Shown here one piece after another: positions 25,374 through 33,909 of a DNA stretch of 50,412 bases (position 1 is the stretch's first letter; each line of letters starts with the position of its first letter). The stretch comes from Psychrobacter urativorans (GTDB taxonomy: Bacteria; Pseudomonadota; Gammaproteobacteria; Pseudomonadales; Moraxellaceae), in assembly GCF_904846675.1 (NCBI RefSeq), contig NZ_CAJHBT010000020.1, positions 1-50,412 of the forward strand, given 5' to 3'. Under the pieces are notes generated by a model. That model saw only the letters and a list, made by a program, of their open reading frames with translations. It was not told the origin of the DNA and did not search any database. The position numbers and the translations under genes were made by a program.

Positions 25374-25409
25374 AAAAAAGGTGCCGAATTAATCAGGCAC
25401 CTTTTTTTT
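25374..25409. terminator. Terminator of sat
   Basis: AAAAAAGGTGCC / GGCACCTTTTTTT hairpin with a 10-base loop, 38 bases after the sat stop. T-runs are present on both strands. Confidence 0.9.
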
Positions 25410-25446
25410 ATTAAACTAACAGAAATATCGAATCTTTACTAAGTAA

Positions 25447-26718
25447 TTATACCGCAGACGCACCTTCTAACTTCACTTCTGCGCGTTCTTCACGGGCGAT
25501 ATTAGCATAGTAGCTGCGCAAAATATCCAATACTTCCGGACGGCTAAAGTTGTCTGGCACTTCTTCATCTTCTGACAGTGCTTTACGCAATTTAGTACCC
25601 GATACTTTTACATGCTGGCTGGCATCATGCGGGCAGGTTTTGCTCGAGGCCATTGCACTACAGGCATTACACCAAAACGTCCAATCTATCTTTAACGGCT
25701 GAGTAATCAAGTCATCTTTGTCTAACTTCTCAAAGATAGTTTGGGCATCAAATGCGCCGTAATAATCACCAACGCCCGCATGATCACGGCCGACAATTAG
25801 ATGGCTACAGCCGTAGTTTTGACGGAATAGCGCATGTAACAACGCTTCACGTGGACCGGCATAACGCATGTCTAATGGATAACCAGCTTGAATTACGGTG
25901 TCTGCTTTAAAGTAATTATCAATCAACGTTTTGATAGCTTCTTGACGGACTTCGGCGGGGATATCACCTGGTTTAAGCGCACCTAACAATGAATGCACCA
26001 ATACCCCATCACAAATCTCAATAGCAATTTTGGCTAAGTATTCATGCGAGCGGTGCATGGGATTACGGGTTTGGAAAGCGGCAACTGTTTTCCAGCCTTT
26101 ATCAGCGAGTATTTGGCGCGTTTCGGCAGGCGTCTTATATATCTCCGGATATAACATTGGGAACTCGCCTTCGCTTAATACCTCAACACTACCGGCAATA
26201 TTAACCTCATCTTGGCTCTGCACTTGCTGAACACCTGGGTGCTCGGGATCAGTCGTGGTAAAGACTTGTTGGCATTCATGTTCTTTATCGATGGTATAAG
26301 TTTCCTCCACCGTCAATACGCCCATAATCTCGCCGTTTTCGGCAACCAACGCTACTTTGTCGCCTTTGTTTAAGGTATCAGCCGTTACTTTCGGTGCGGA
26401 TAAAGTAATCGGAATTGGCCAAAACAAGCCAGCATTAGCGCCAGTTTGCAGGCGCATGTCATCAACCACGCCTTGCCAATCGGCTTTATTCATAAAACCA
26501 TCAAGCGGTGTAAAGCCACCAATACCCAGCATAATCAAATCGCCACGCTCACGTGAGCTCAAGAGAATTTGTGGCAAAGTGCTGGCAAGTTTAAGCGACT
26601 GCTTATGCGCATCGCCGGTTAACAATAATGGCTTAAGCTCAGCACTACCGTGTGGCGGTACTAGTGTTGATATGGGTTTTGACTCGGATTTTGCGGTGGC
26701 TGCTATAGATTGTGTCAT
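25447..26718 (-). CDS. sat: Sulfate adenylyltransferase (ATP sulfurylase, Sat type)
   Basis: A 423-residue single-chain ATP sulfurylase that makes APS from ATP and sulfate, the first activation step after import. The nucleotide-binding [13 protein letters not shown] lies around residue 214, and [20 protein letters not shown] follows. Near residue 340-360, [16 protein letters not shown] supplies a Cys/Cys/Cys/His set like the zinc site of Thermus-type and sulfur-oxidiser Sat enzymes; the fungal-type kinase domain is absent. It replaces the two-subunit CysDN used by enteric bacteria. The start at 26718 (MTQSIAAT) is preferred to a TTG 39 bases upstream. Divergent from cysI; own terminator at 25374. 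Confidence 0.93.
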   Translation of the reverse strand: MTQSIAATAKSESKPISTLVPPHGSAELKPLLLTGDAHKQSLKLASTLPQILLSSRERGDLIMLGIGGFTPLDGFMNKADWQGVVDDMRLQTGANAGLFWPIPITLSAPKVTADTLNKGDKVALVAENGEIMGVLTVEETYTIDKEHECQQVFTTTDPEHPGVQQVQSQDEVNIAGSVEVLSEGEFPMLYPEIYKTPAETRQILADKGWKTVAAFQTRNPMHRSHEYLAKIAIEICDGVLVHSLLGALKPGDIPAEVRQEAIKTLIDNYFKADTVIQAGYPLDMRYAGPREALLHALFRQNYGCSHLIVGRDHAGVGDYYGAFDAQTIFEKLDKDDLITQPLKIDWTFWCNACSAMASSKTCPHDASQHVKVSGTKLRKALSEDEEVPDNFSRPEVLDILRSYYANIAREERAEVKLEGASAV

Positions 26719-27148
26719 ATTGATATCAGAGACCTCGAATAAATGGTGAAATAACAAAGGGTAAAAGTAATCACTAATGAATACGGATAAGAGTGAGTGC
26801 TGATAAAGAGGTGTTCATTAAAGGAATACTAATTAAAATGATACGAATAAAACAAATAATGATGTGACATATTAGATGAGCATAGGCTACCTAATTTTCG
26901 TTATGAAAATTTATGCAGTGTTTTACTATGGATATGACTTAAAGGAATTTATATTTCCAACCCCAACCTTATATCATGTGACTCTATATTGCCTTGAACC
27001 AGTTTTTTTACGAAAACACTAACCATTTTTTTGATGCTACTACCTAGCAAATCATTTTTGCCGCTGCTCTTTGCCTTGTTTTATCGCACCGACTTAGCGC
27101 ACTTTTTGACATCACCTTTAATTTTAAAAACAAAATTGAGATTACGTC
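26719..27148. other. Divergent promoter region between sat and cysI
   Basis: A 430-base gap between oppositely directed sulfur genes. No small gene or recognisable riboswitch is seen. It is the natural place for CysB-type control of both units, but I cannot point to a definite CysB site. Confidence 0.4.
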
Positions 27149-28834
27149 ATGTATCAATATAACTATGCTGACCAAACGTTGGTTGAGGAACGGGTTGCTC
27201 AGTTTCGCGACCAGACTCAGCGCTTTTTAGCCGGCGAGCTGCCAGAAGAGCAGTTTTTACCACTGCGCCTGCAAAACGGACTTTATATTCAGCGTTATGC
27301 GCCTATGCTGCGTATCGCGATTCCTTACGGGCTGCTTGCCAGCTATCAATTGCGCAAACTGGCTGAAATTACCCGTCTGTATGATAAAGGCTACGGTCAC
27401 TTCACGACTCGTACCAATATGCAGCTGAACTGGCCAAAACTAGAAGAGGTGCCAGATATCTTAGCGCATCTGGCCTCAGTGCAAATGCACGCCATTCAAA
27501 CCTCGGGTAACTGTATTCGCAACACCACCACCGACCCTTATGCCGGTATTCATCAAGAAGAGATTGCGGATCCGCGCCCCTATTGCGAAATTATTCGTCA
27601 GTGGTCGACTTTTCATCCTGAATTTGCATTTTTACCGCGTAAATTCAAAATCGCAGTTATCGGTACTAAGAATGACCGAGCCGCTACCCAAGTTCATGAT
27701 ATTGGTCTGCATGTAAAAACCAATGACGATGGCGAGACTGGTTTTGAGGTGATAGTCGGTGGTGGTTTGGGTCGTACCCCAGTCATTGGTAAAGTCATCA
27801 ATGAGTTTTTACCACGTAAACATTTACTCAGCTATTTAGATGCCATTTTGCGGGTTTATAATCTGCATGGTCGCCGTGATAACAAGTTCAAAGCGCGTAT
27901 CAAGATATTGGTTGAAAGTATGGGTGGACGCGCATTTGCCAAATTGGTCGATGCCGAATGGGAAGCGCATACTAAAGATGGCGCATTGACGCTAACGGAT
28001 GACAACTTTACCACTGCCAGCAGCTACTTTACTGCGCCTGACTATGTAGCAGTTGATGCCCTACAGGTTCAATCTGAGCTACAAAATCAATTAACGGCTA
28101 ATAAAGACTTTGCCAATTGGTATAACCAAAATACTGTTGCCCATAAAGTGGCTGGCTACCGTGCGGTCGTTATTTCTCTAAAAGCAGGCTTGGTCGATGG
28201 CAGTTATGTGCCCTCAGGCGATCTGAACGAAGCGCAAATGGATGCGCTTGCTGACTTATCCGACCGTTATAGCTTTGGCGAGCTGCGCGGCACCTATCAG
28301 CAAAATTTAGTGTTTGCCGATGTAGAAATTAACCATTTATATGAGCTATGGCAGCAATTGGCTGAGTTGAATTTAGCCCGTGCCAATATCAATACCTTAA
28401 CGGACATGATTGTCTGCCCCGGCTGGGATTTTTGTTCGCTTGCCAATGCCACCACCCACAATATCGCCGAACAAATCGAAAAGCAGTTTGATGACCTCGA
28501 TTATCTCTACGACTTAGGTGATATTCGCCTGAATATGTCCGGTTGCATGAACGCTTGCGCCCATCATCACGTTGGCGATATCGGTATCTTAGGCGTCGAT
28601 AAAAAAGGCGAACACTGGTATCAGATTAGCCTTGGCGGTAACTCTAGCGATGACGCCAAGATTGGTAAAATACTAGGTAGAGCCGTCCCTGCAACTGACG
28701 TTGCCATTACCCTACAAATCATCTTAGACACCTATCTTGAACTGCGCGCGAACAGTGAAAACGATATTGAACGTTTTGGTGATGTGATCGATCGCGTTGG
28801 CATTGCGCCCTTTAAGGAGAAGGTCTATGGGTAA
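27149..28834 (+). CDS. cysI: Sulfite reductase hemoprotein
   Basis: A 561-residue assimilatory sulfite reductase of the nitrite/sulfite reductase superfamily, reducing sulfite to sulfide with siroheme and a [4Fe-4S] cluster. The cluster/siroheme cysteines are Cys423 and Cys429 (CPGWDFC) and Cys466 and Cys470 (MSGCMNACAHH). The N-terminal ferredoxin-like half contains GYGHFTTRTNMQLNWP and QTSGNCIRNTTTDP, and VIVGGGLGRTP begins the second half. No flavoprotein CysJ gene is nearby, so electrons probably come from ferredoxin or another carrier. The downstream DUF934 gene overlaps its stop by 8 bases and cysH and cysG follow, giving one plus-strand sulfur unit. Confidence 0.93.
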   Translation: MYQYNYADQTLVEERVAQFRDQTQRFLAGELPEEQFLPLRLQNGLYIQRYAPMLRIAIPYGLLASYQLRKLAEITRLYDKGYGHFTTRTNMQLNWPKLEEVPDILAHLASVQMHAIQTSGNCIRNTTTDPYAGIHQEEIADPRPYCEIIRQWSTFHPEFAFLPRKFKIAVIGTKNDRAATQVHDIGLHVKTNDDGETGFEVIVGGGLGRTPVIGKVINEFLPRKHLLSYLDAILRVYNLHGRRDNKFKARIKILVESMGGRAFAKLVDAEWEAHTKDGALTLTDDNFTTASSYFTAPDYVAVDALQVQSELQNQLTANKDFANWYNQNTVAHKVAGYRAVVISLKAGLVDGSYVPSGDLNEAQMDALADLSDRYSFGELRGTYQQNLVFADVEINHLYELWQQLAELNLARANINTLTDMIVCPGWDFCSLANATTHNIAEQIEKQFDDLDYLYDLGDIRLNMSGCMNACAHHHVGDIGILGVDKKGEHWYQISLGGNSSDDAKIGKILGRAVPATDVAITLQIILDTYLELRANSENDIERFGDVIDRVGIAPFKEKVYG

Positions 28835-29417
28835 TCACCATATCTTAAACAGCCAGGGCCTTGATATTAGTAGCGATGATACTTGGTATGCCCTGACCAC
28901 CGCAGAATTACCAGACGGTATTGCATTAACTGATATCTCATTGCTAGAGCTGCTGCACAAGCAAGACAAGCCGGATGTCATCGTTCCCCTTACCGATTTA
29001 CTCAGCGCCACCGGCACCCTTGCTGGCGGATTATTACAGCAATTATTTGCGCTATTGACTGAGCATACCAGCTGCCTTGGGGTTTGGGTTACCGCAGATA
29101 CCGATAGCGATGCGCTGGCGGGTCTGAGCGAGTTTTTATTAGCGCAGGCCTTGATTGTCATCCATGTGCCGACCTTTGTTGATGGTCGCAGTTTTAGCTT
29201 TGTACAAACGCTACGTCAACTGGGCTATAGCGGAGAAATCCGCATGGCAGGCGCGTTTGGACGTGACCAAATCGCTTACTTGTTACGCGTTGGTGTCGAC
29301 AGCTTTATATTGAATGAGCATGACAACAAGCCAGATATCACTCAAGCGTTTACGGCGCTTGCCAGTGCTCATGCCGGACGCAGTGCCGCCAGTTTGCCGA
29401 TGTTTACTGGTGCTTGA
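28827..29417 (+). CDS. DUF934 protein, sulfite-reductase-associated
   Basis: A 196-residue protein of the DUF934 family, which in many proteobacteria lies directly behind a CysJ-less cysI and is thought to assist it; the mechanism is unknown to me. The start at 28827 (MGNHHILNSQG) is set by the strong AAGGAG ribosome site inside the end of cysI, overlapping it by 8 bases. An earlier in-frame ATG at 28797 is not needed. Features include VPLTDLLSATGTLAGGLLQQ, FVDGRSFSFVQTLRQLGYSG and GAFGRDQIAYLLRVGVDSF, the last two being the conserved family core. No cysteine cluster motif is present, so it is not itself a ferredoxin. Confidence 0.85.
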   Translation: MGNHHILNSQGLDISSDDTWYALTTAELPDGIALTDISLLELLHKQDKPDVIVPLTDLLSATGTLAGGLLQQLFALLTEHTSCLGVWVTADTDSDALAGLSEFLLAQALIVIHVPTFVDGRSFSFVQTLRQLGYSGEIRMAGAFGRDQIAYLLRVGVDSFILNEHDNKPDITQAFTALASAHAGRSAASLPMFTGA

Positions 29418-29491
29418 TTTCTAAAATTAATAATTATTTAAATTTTCACATTTATCACCTCTTTCAGTTAATCTCAATTAAGGACATCATA

Positions 29492-30130
29492 ATGAGCCAA
29501 TTGCATCCTAACTTAGACATCGACCAAGCCAATAAAGACCTACAAGGTAAGTCGCCAGAAGAAATCGTCGCATGGGCACTGACCCAAGCCAAAAACCCAA
29601 TCATTACCACCAATTTCCGTCCTTATGAGTCGGCTATCTTGCATTTAGTCGCATCGCTTCGCCATGATATCACCGTATTGTGGGTTGATTCAGGCTATAA
29701 CACGGACACTACCTATCAGTTTGCAAACAAGCTCATCCGTGATTTGAACCTAAACGTCATCACTTATATCCCCAAACAAACCAGCGCCTATCGTGACGCG
29801 ACCATGAATGGTATCCCTGGCATTGATAATCCACAACATGACGAATTTACCGAGCAAGTCAAACTTGAGCCGTTCCGCCGTGCTTTAAATGAGCTAAATC
29901 CTGACGTCTGGTTCAATGCCATTCGTAAAGACCAAACTGAATTCCGTCAAGGTCTTGATGTGCTGAGTCTATCTAAAGATGGCGTGTTAAAAGTCGCGCC
30001 GTTGTTTGAAAAAACCGACGGTGATTTGGATGGCTATCTGGCCGAACATAACCTACCGAACGAGCTTGATTACTTTGATCCGACTAAGGTAGAAGAAAGT
30101 CGCGAATGTGGATTGCATACGCAGCTATAG
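29492..30130 (+). CDS. cysH: PAPS/APS reductase family protein, short form
   Basis: A 212-residue thiol-dependent reductase that turns activated sulfate into sulfite. The start at 29492 (MSQLHPNLD) has AAGGA at the right spacing; the longer in-frame start lacks one. The adenine-nucleotide alpha-hydrolase fold is seen in ITTNFRPYESAILHLV and VLWVDSGYNTDTTYQFA. The catalytic cysteine is Cys206 in the C-terminal ECGLHTQL, and it is the only cysteine. The CC/CxxC iron-sulfur ligands of APS reductases are absent, which points to PAPS as substrate. The chain is about 30 residues shorter than E. coli CysH, losing the region before ECGLH that includes the THTTR-type segment. No APS kinase gene is in the window to make PAPS. 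Confidence 0.88.
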   Translation: MSQLHPNLDIDQANKDLQGKSPEEIVAWALTQAKNPIITTNFRPYESAILHLVASLRHDITVLWVDSGYNTDTTYQFANKLIRDLNLNVITYIPKQTSAYRDATMNGIPGIDNPQHDEFTEQVKLEPFRRALNELNPDVWFNAIRKDQTEFRQGLDVLSLSKDGVLKVAPLFEKTDGDLDGYLAEHNLPNELDYFDPTKVEESRECGLHTQL

Positions 30131-30156
30131 TTGAATACGCCAAAAATTCATAATGT

Positions 30157-30193
30157 AAAAACCTCTCTTGGTAAATTAAGAGGGGTTTTTTTA
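30157..30193 (+). terminator. Terminator after cysH
   Basis: AAAACCTCTCTT / AAGAGGGGTTTTTTT hairpin, with the U-run on the plus strand, 27 bases after the cysH stop. It separates cysG from the cysI unit. Confidence 0.85.
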
Positions 30194-30358
30194 GATTCGC
30201 AATATTCATTTCACTATTTCTTTTTTAAAAAAACTACGGATTTTATTAAAATTAAGAATATGTTAATGCCAATACGCTACGTGAGCAGAACCAAGCAATG
30301 CCCCATAATGGTTTCATAAATTACCTTTAATTGACTGCAACTAACTGATGGTGACGAT

Positions 30359-32074
30359 ATGAACACCTTTCCGCTATTTTTTAAATTAGAAGGCCGCAAA
30401 GTGCTTATCGTGGGCGGCGGCGATGTGGCACTACGTAAAGCAGATTTACTCAGTCGGGCTGGCGCGTGTATCACTATTCTTGCACCTAGTATCTGTGCTG
30501 AGCTACAAGCGCTGCTTAACCATACTAAAAACGCTGCAACAGACAGCAAACATCACTTAATCTACGAAAATTATAATCAGACCTATATGACTGGTGCGCG
30601 AGTTATTATTGCCGCGACAGATGACGAAGTGCTTAATCATCAGATTCATGCGGATGCCAGTCAACTTAATATTCCCGTAAACGTGGTCGATACCCCGCAC
30701 TTATGCGATTTTATTTTCCCCGCCATTGTCGATCGTAATCCGATTGTGATTGGTATTTCCTCAAATGGTAAAGCCCCAGTGCTAGCACGTCTATTACGCG
30801 CCCGTCTTGAGACCTTAATCCCGCAAGGCTACGGTAAGCTGGCCAAGCTGGCCGGTGACTTCCGTGCGGAGGTTAAAACCAAAATACCGACATTAACCGG
30901 ACGTCGGCAGTTTTGGGAGCGGGCGTTTGAAGGTCAAGTCAGTGAGCTGATGTTTGCCGGAAATGAAACCCAAGCGGCTGCTCAATTACAAGCCGATTTA
31001 GATAGCACAGCGGCACAAATTATCAAAAACAACACTGCTACTTGCCAGCTAACTAATGAACAGGATACACAAACGGCATCAACTACCGCAACTACCGCAA
31101 CTACCGCAACTAATGATAATACAGAAAGCAAACCTATACAGCCCGTCGGTGAAGTCTATATAGTGGGTGCTGGACCTGGCGACCCAGAGCTATTAACGTT
31201 TAAAGCACTGAGACTTATGCAGCAAGCAGACATTGTGTTTTATGATGCGCTGGTGTCACCGCAAGTGCTGGATTTGTGTCGACGTGATGCGGACAAAGTT
31301 TTTGTGGGTAAAAAACGCAGCAACCATGCCGTGGCGCAGCTGGGTATCAATGAGTTGTTGGTTAATGAAGCCAAGAAAGGTCGGCGTGTGGTTCGGTTAA
31401 AAGGTGGCGACCCGTTCATCTTTGGGCGCGGCGGTGAAGAGATTGAGAGCTTACGTGCCCATGGTATCCCCTACCAAGTCGTTCCGGGAATTACTGCCGC
31501 CAATGCCGCTGCTAGCTATGCTGGCATTCCACTGACGCATCGTGATCATTCACAGTCAGTACGTTTTGTCACGGGGTTCTTAAAGGCTGGCGCCCCAAAC
31601 GATAACTTTAAGAATCTACTTGATACCGATGAAACCGTCGTGTTCTATATGGGCTTGCATTCGCTGGCACGCTTGACTGAAGGCCTGATTGAAGCAGGGC
31701 GCAGTGGTGACACTCCTATCGCTATCGTCTCAAATGCCAGCATGCCTAATCAACAAGTGTTAACTGGCACCTTAGCAAGCATCGTTGAATTGCAAGAACA
31801 AAACCAGCTGCCCACGCCAGCCCTACTGATTATGGGTGATGTGGTCGCGCTACATCATGATTTGGCTTGGTATAATCAGCATAATCAAAACGTTAGCAAC
31901 AATACTAATGCTAGCACCACTGATAACTGGTTACGTGAAGGCACAACTGCAACGCCTAAAGATGATTTAAAATATAACCAGCCTACTCGCCAGCAAGCGC
32001 ATGCCTTATCAATGGTAGCTAATCTTGCTGAGCAGAAAGAGGATGATAGTTTGGAGCAGTTGGTGATTGGTTAG
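30359..32074 (+). CDS. cysG: Siroheme synthase CysG
   Basis: A 571-residue multifunctional enzyme that makes siroheme, the cofactor of CysI. The N-terminal dehydrogenase/ferrochelatase domain has the Rossmann motif VLIVGGGDVALRKA (residues 15-28) and SSNGKAPVLARLLR. The C-terminal uroporphyrinogen-III methyltransferase domain starts near residue 264 (VYIVGAGPGDPELLT), with KRSNHAVAQLGIN, RLKGGDPFIFGRGGEE and VPGITAANAAASYAGIPLTHR. It is longer than E. coli CysG (457) because of a low-complexity linker at about 225-260 encoded partly by a 9-bp tandem repeat, and a polar C-terminal tail of about 60 residues. Own terminator follows. The ATG lies just after GGTGACGAT, a weak ribosome site. Confidence 0.94.
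   Translation: MNTFPLFFKLEGRKVLIVGGGDVALRKADLLSRAGACITILAPSICAELQALLNHTKNAATDSKHHLIYENYNQTYMTGARVIIAATDDEVLNHQIHADASQLNIPVNVVDTPHLCDFIFPAIVDRNPIVIGISSNGKAPVLARLLRARLETLIPQGYGKLAKLAGDFRAEVKTKIPTLTGRRQFWERAFEGQVSELMFAGNETQAAAQLQADLDSTAAQIIKNNTATCQLTNEQDTQTASTTATTATTATNDNTESKPIQPVGEVYIVGAGPGDPELLTFKALRLMQQADIVFYDALVSPQVLDLCRRDADKVFVGKKRSNHAVAQLGINELLVNEAKKGRRVVRLKGGDPFIFGRGGEEIESLRAHGIPYQVVPGITAANAAASYAGIPLTHRDHSQSVRFVTGFLKAGAPNDNFKNLLDTDETVVFYMGLHSLARLTEGLIEAGRSGDTPIAIVSNASMPNQQVLTGTLASIVELQEQNQLPTPALLIMGDVVALHHDLAWYNQHNQNVSNNTNASTTDNWLREGTTATPKDDLKYNQPTRQQAHALSMVANLAEQKEDDSLEQLVIG
31081..31112 (+). repeat. 9-bp tandem repeat in the cysG linker
   Basis: Three and a half copies of AACTACCGC, encoding a Thr/Ala run (TTATTATTAT) between the two enzyme domains. 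The 9-base unit keeps frame, so copy number can vary without breaking the gene. Confidence 0.85.
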
Positions 32075-32094
32075 AACATGATAAGAACCGCAAT

Positions 32095-32131
32095 AAAAAC
32101 CACACCTATAAAATTATCAGTGTGGTTTTTA
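32095..32131 (+). terminator. Terminator after cysG
   Basis: AAAAACCACAC / GTGTGGTTTTT hairpin with U-run, 20 bases after the cysG stop. Confidence 0.88.
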
Positions 32132-32281
32132 TTTGTGTGAAATAAATCTTCAAATATATCGGCTGGGTCTTCAGAGAGTTTGTCAGCTGTCATCAATAGC
32201 GCTAATAGCGCTTAATCCAGCAAACCTCGCTAATTCTTGCTAGAATAAAAGCTTTCTATTGACTCTAATAATAGCCCGCTT

Positions 32282-33823
32282 ATGTCCGTATCTGTCACTG
32301 CCACACCTTTATTTTCCACTACTCATATCAGACCTTTGAATATCCTGCACACCTCCGACTGGCATTTGGGGCGTAGGCTCTATGGGCGCATGCGTTACGA
32401 TGAGTTCGTAGCATTTTTGAACTGGCTTTCTGACATCATTACCACCCAGCAGGTGGACGTGCTCATTGTCGCAGGCGACATTTTTGATACCATGACGCCA
32501 AGTAATAAAGCCCAAGCACTGTATTATGAGTTCTTAGGTAAAGTCTCAAAATCATGTTGCCAACATATCGTCATCGTCGCGGGCAACCATGACTCCCCGA
32601 CTTTCTTGGACGCGCCCAGCCAAGTATTAAAGTTTTTAAACGTCCATGTCATCGGCACAGCCTGTGAATACTTGAACGACGAAGTACTCATCTTAAATGA
32701 TGCAGATGGCATAGCGCATTGTATTATTGCCGCTGTGCCTTATCTTCGCGACCGTGATGTGCGTAGCAGCGGCGCTGGCGAGTCGATGGACAGTAAAGAT
32801 GCAAGCGTCATTAGCGGTATCTGTGCGCACTATGACGCGGTCGCTACCATTGCTAAAGCCCATCAACAAGCGCTTGCCGCTACACACGCGCACTATATTC
32901 CTATTATTGCTACAGGCCATCTGTTCGCTGCTGGCGGTAGCACCACTACGGATGATGGCGTACGTGACTTGTATGTGGGCAACTTAGGTAAAATCTCAGC
33001 CGAGATGTTCGATGCGAGCTTTGATTATGTGGCGCTTGGGCATCTACATGTGCCGCAGCGTGTTGGTGGTCGCGAGCATATTCGCTATTCAGGATCGCCC
33101 ATTGCCATGGGTTTTGGCGAAGCACGCCAGCAAAAGCAGGTATTATTGGTACAATTTGGAGCTATAACAGAAAATATTGCCCCAGTATCAACACCCTCAC
33201 CATCCATACAACTTACCAGTGAAACCATACCGACTCAAAAATTGGCCAATAACCGAGCGTCCAACAATGACTTTATAGACGATTTATTTGGCTTCGATGT
33301 GTTAGATGATACGCATAACCACGATAATAAAGAGACTGCTCAAGCGTCTATAGCTATAACTGACAAACCTGAATCAAAACTACTGCATCGTGACGAATCT
33401 CGTCATATGCAAGTGACCTCCCTTAGCATCCCTTGTTTTCAACGATTGGCGCAAGTCTCAGGTGACTTAGAAACCATCAAGGCCACCATTCAAGCGCTCA
33501 CACAATCACGTTCCTCGTCAGAATCCGTTTGGCTTGAGGTCATTTATACTGGCGATAATATTGTCAGTGATTTACGTGAACAGGTTGCTGCTATGGTAGA
33601 AGGATTACCTTGTGAGATATTAAAAATTAAAAATCCTCGCACCTATAATAAAGTGCTCAATCAAGAAGCGTCTTCTGAGACCTTACAAGATTTAAATGAG
33701 ATGGAAGTCTTTGAACGTTGTTTGAGCGTTAATGACGTCACAGACGAGCAAAAGCTTACTTTGCGTGCCGCTTATGGACAAATACTTCATGCTATTCGTG
33801 ATAAAGACAGTCGGGCGGAATAA
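32282..33823 (+). CDS. sbcD: SbcCD nuclease, exonuclease subunit SbcD
   Basis: A 513-residue Mre11-type metallophosphoesterase, the nuclease half of SbcCD, which cuts DNA hairpins and processes double-strand ends. Manganese-ligand motifs in order are SDWHLGR (Asp26, His28), VAGDIFDT near 65, AGNHDSPTF near 100, GHLFAAGGS near 220 and ALGHLHVPQ near 253. A region of about 100 residues (roughly 300-385) is low-complexity and acidic and explains why it is longer than E. coli SbcD (400); the capping domain follows. The next gene, 86 bases on, is sbcC, its ATPase partner. Confidence 0.94.
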   Translation: MSVSVTATPLFSTTHIRPLNILHTSDWHLGRRLYGRMRYDEFVAFLNWLSDIITTQQVDVLIVAGDIFDTMTPSNKAQALYYEFLGKVSKSCCQHIVIVAGNHDSPTFLDAPSQVLKFLNVHVIGTACEYLNDEVLILNDADGIAHCIIAAVPYLRDRDVRSSGAGESMDSKDASVISGICAHYDAVATIAKAHQQALAATHAHYIPIIATGHLFAAGGSTTTDDGVRDLYVGNLGKISAEMFDASFDYVALGHLHVPQRVGGREHIRYSGSPIAMGFGEARQQKQVLLVQFGAITENIAPVSTPSPSIQLTSETIPTQKLANNRASNNDFIDDLFGFDVLDDTHNHDNKETAQASIAITDKPESKLLHRDESRHMQVTSLSIPCFQRLAQVSGDLETIKATIQALTQSRSSSESVWLEVIYTGDNIVSDLREQVAAMVEGLPCEILKIKNPRTYNKVLNQEASSETLQDLNEMEVFERCLSVNDVTDEQKLTLRAAYGQILHAIRDKDSRAE

Positions 33824-33909
33824 GACAGAAATCGAGAATTAAACTATCTTTCTATATAAGTATTCTATACGTCAGTATTTAGCGTTAACCTAACTAATAA
33901 GACCTGCCC

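Noticed and set aside
30131..30319. Small gene after cysH
   Set aside because: The frame runs straight through the strong cysH terminator and has no recognisable content.
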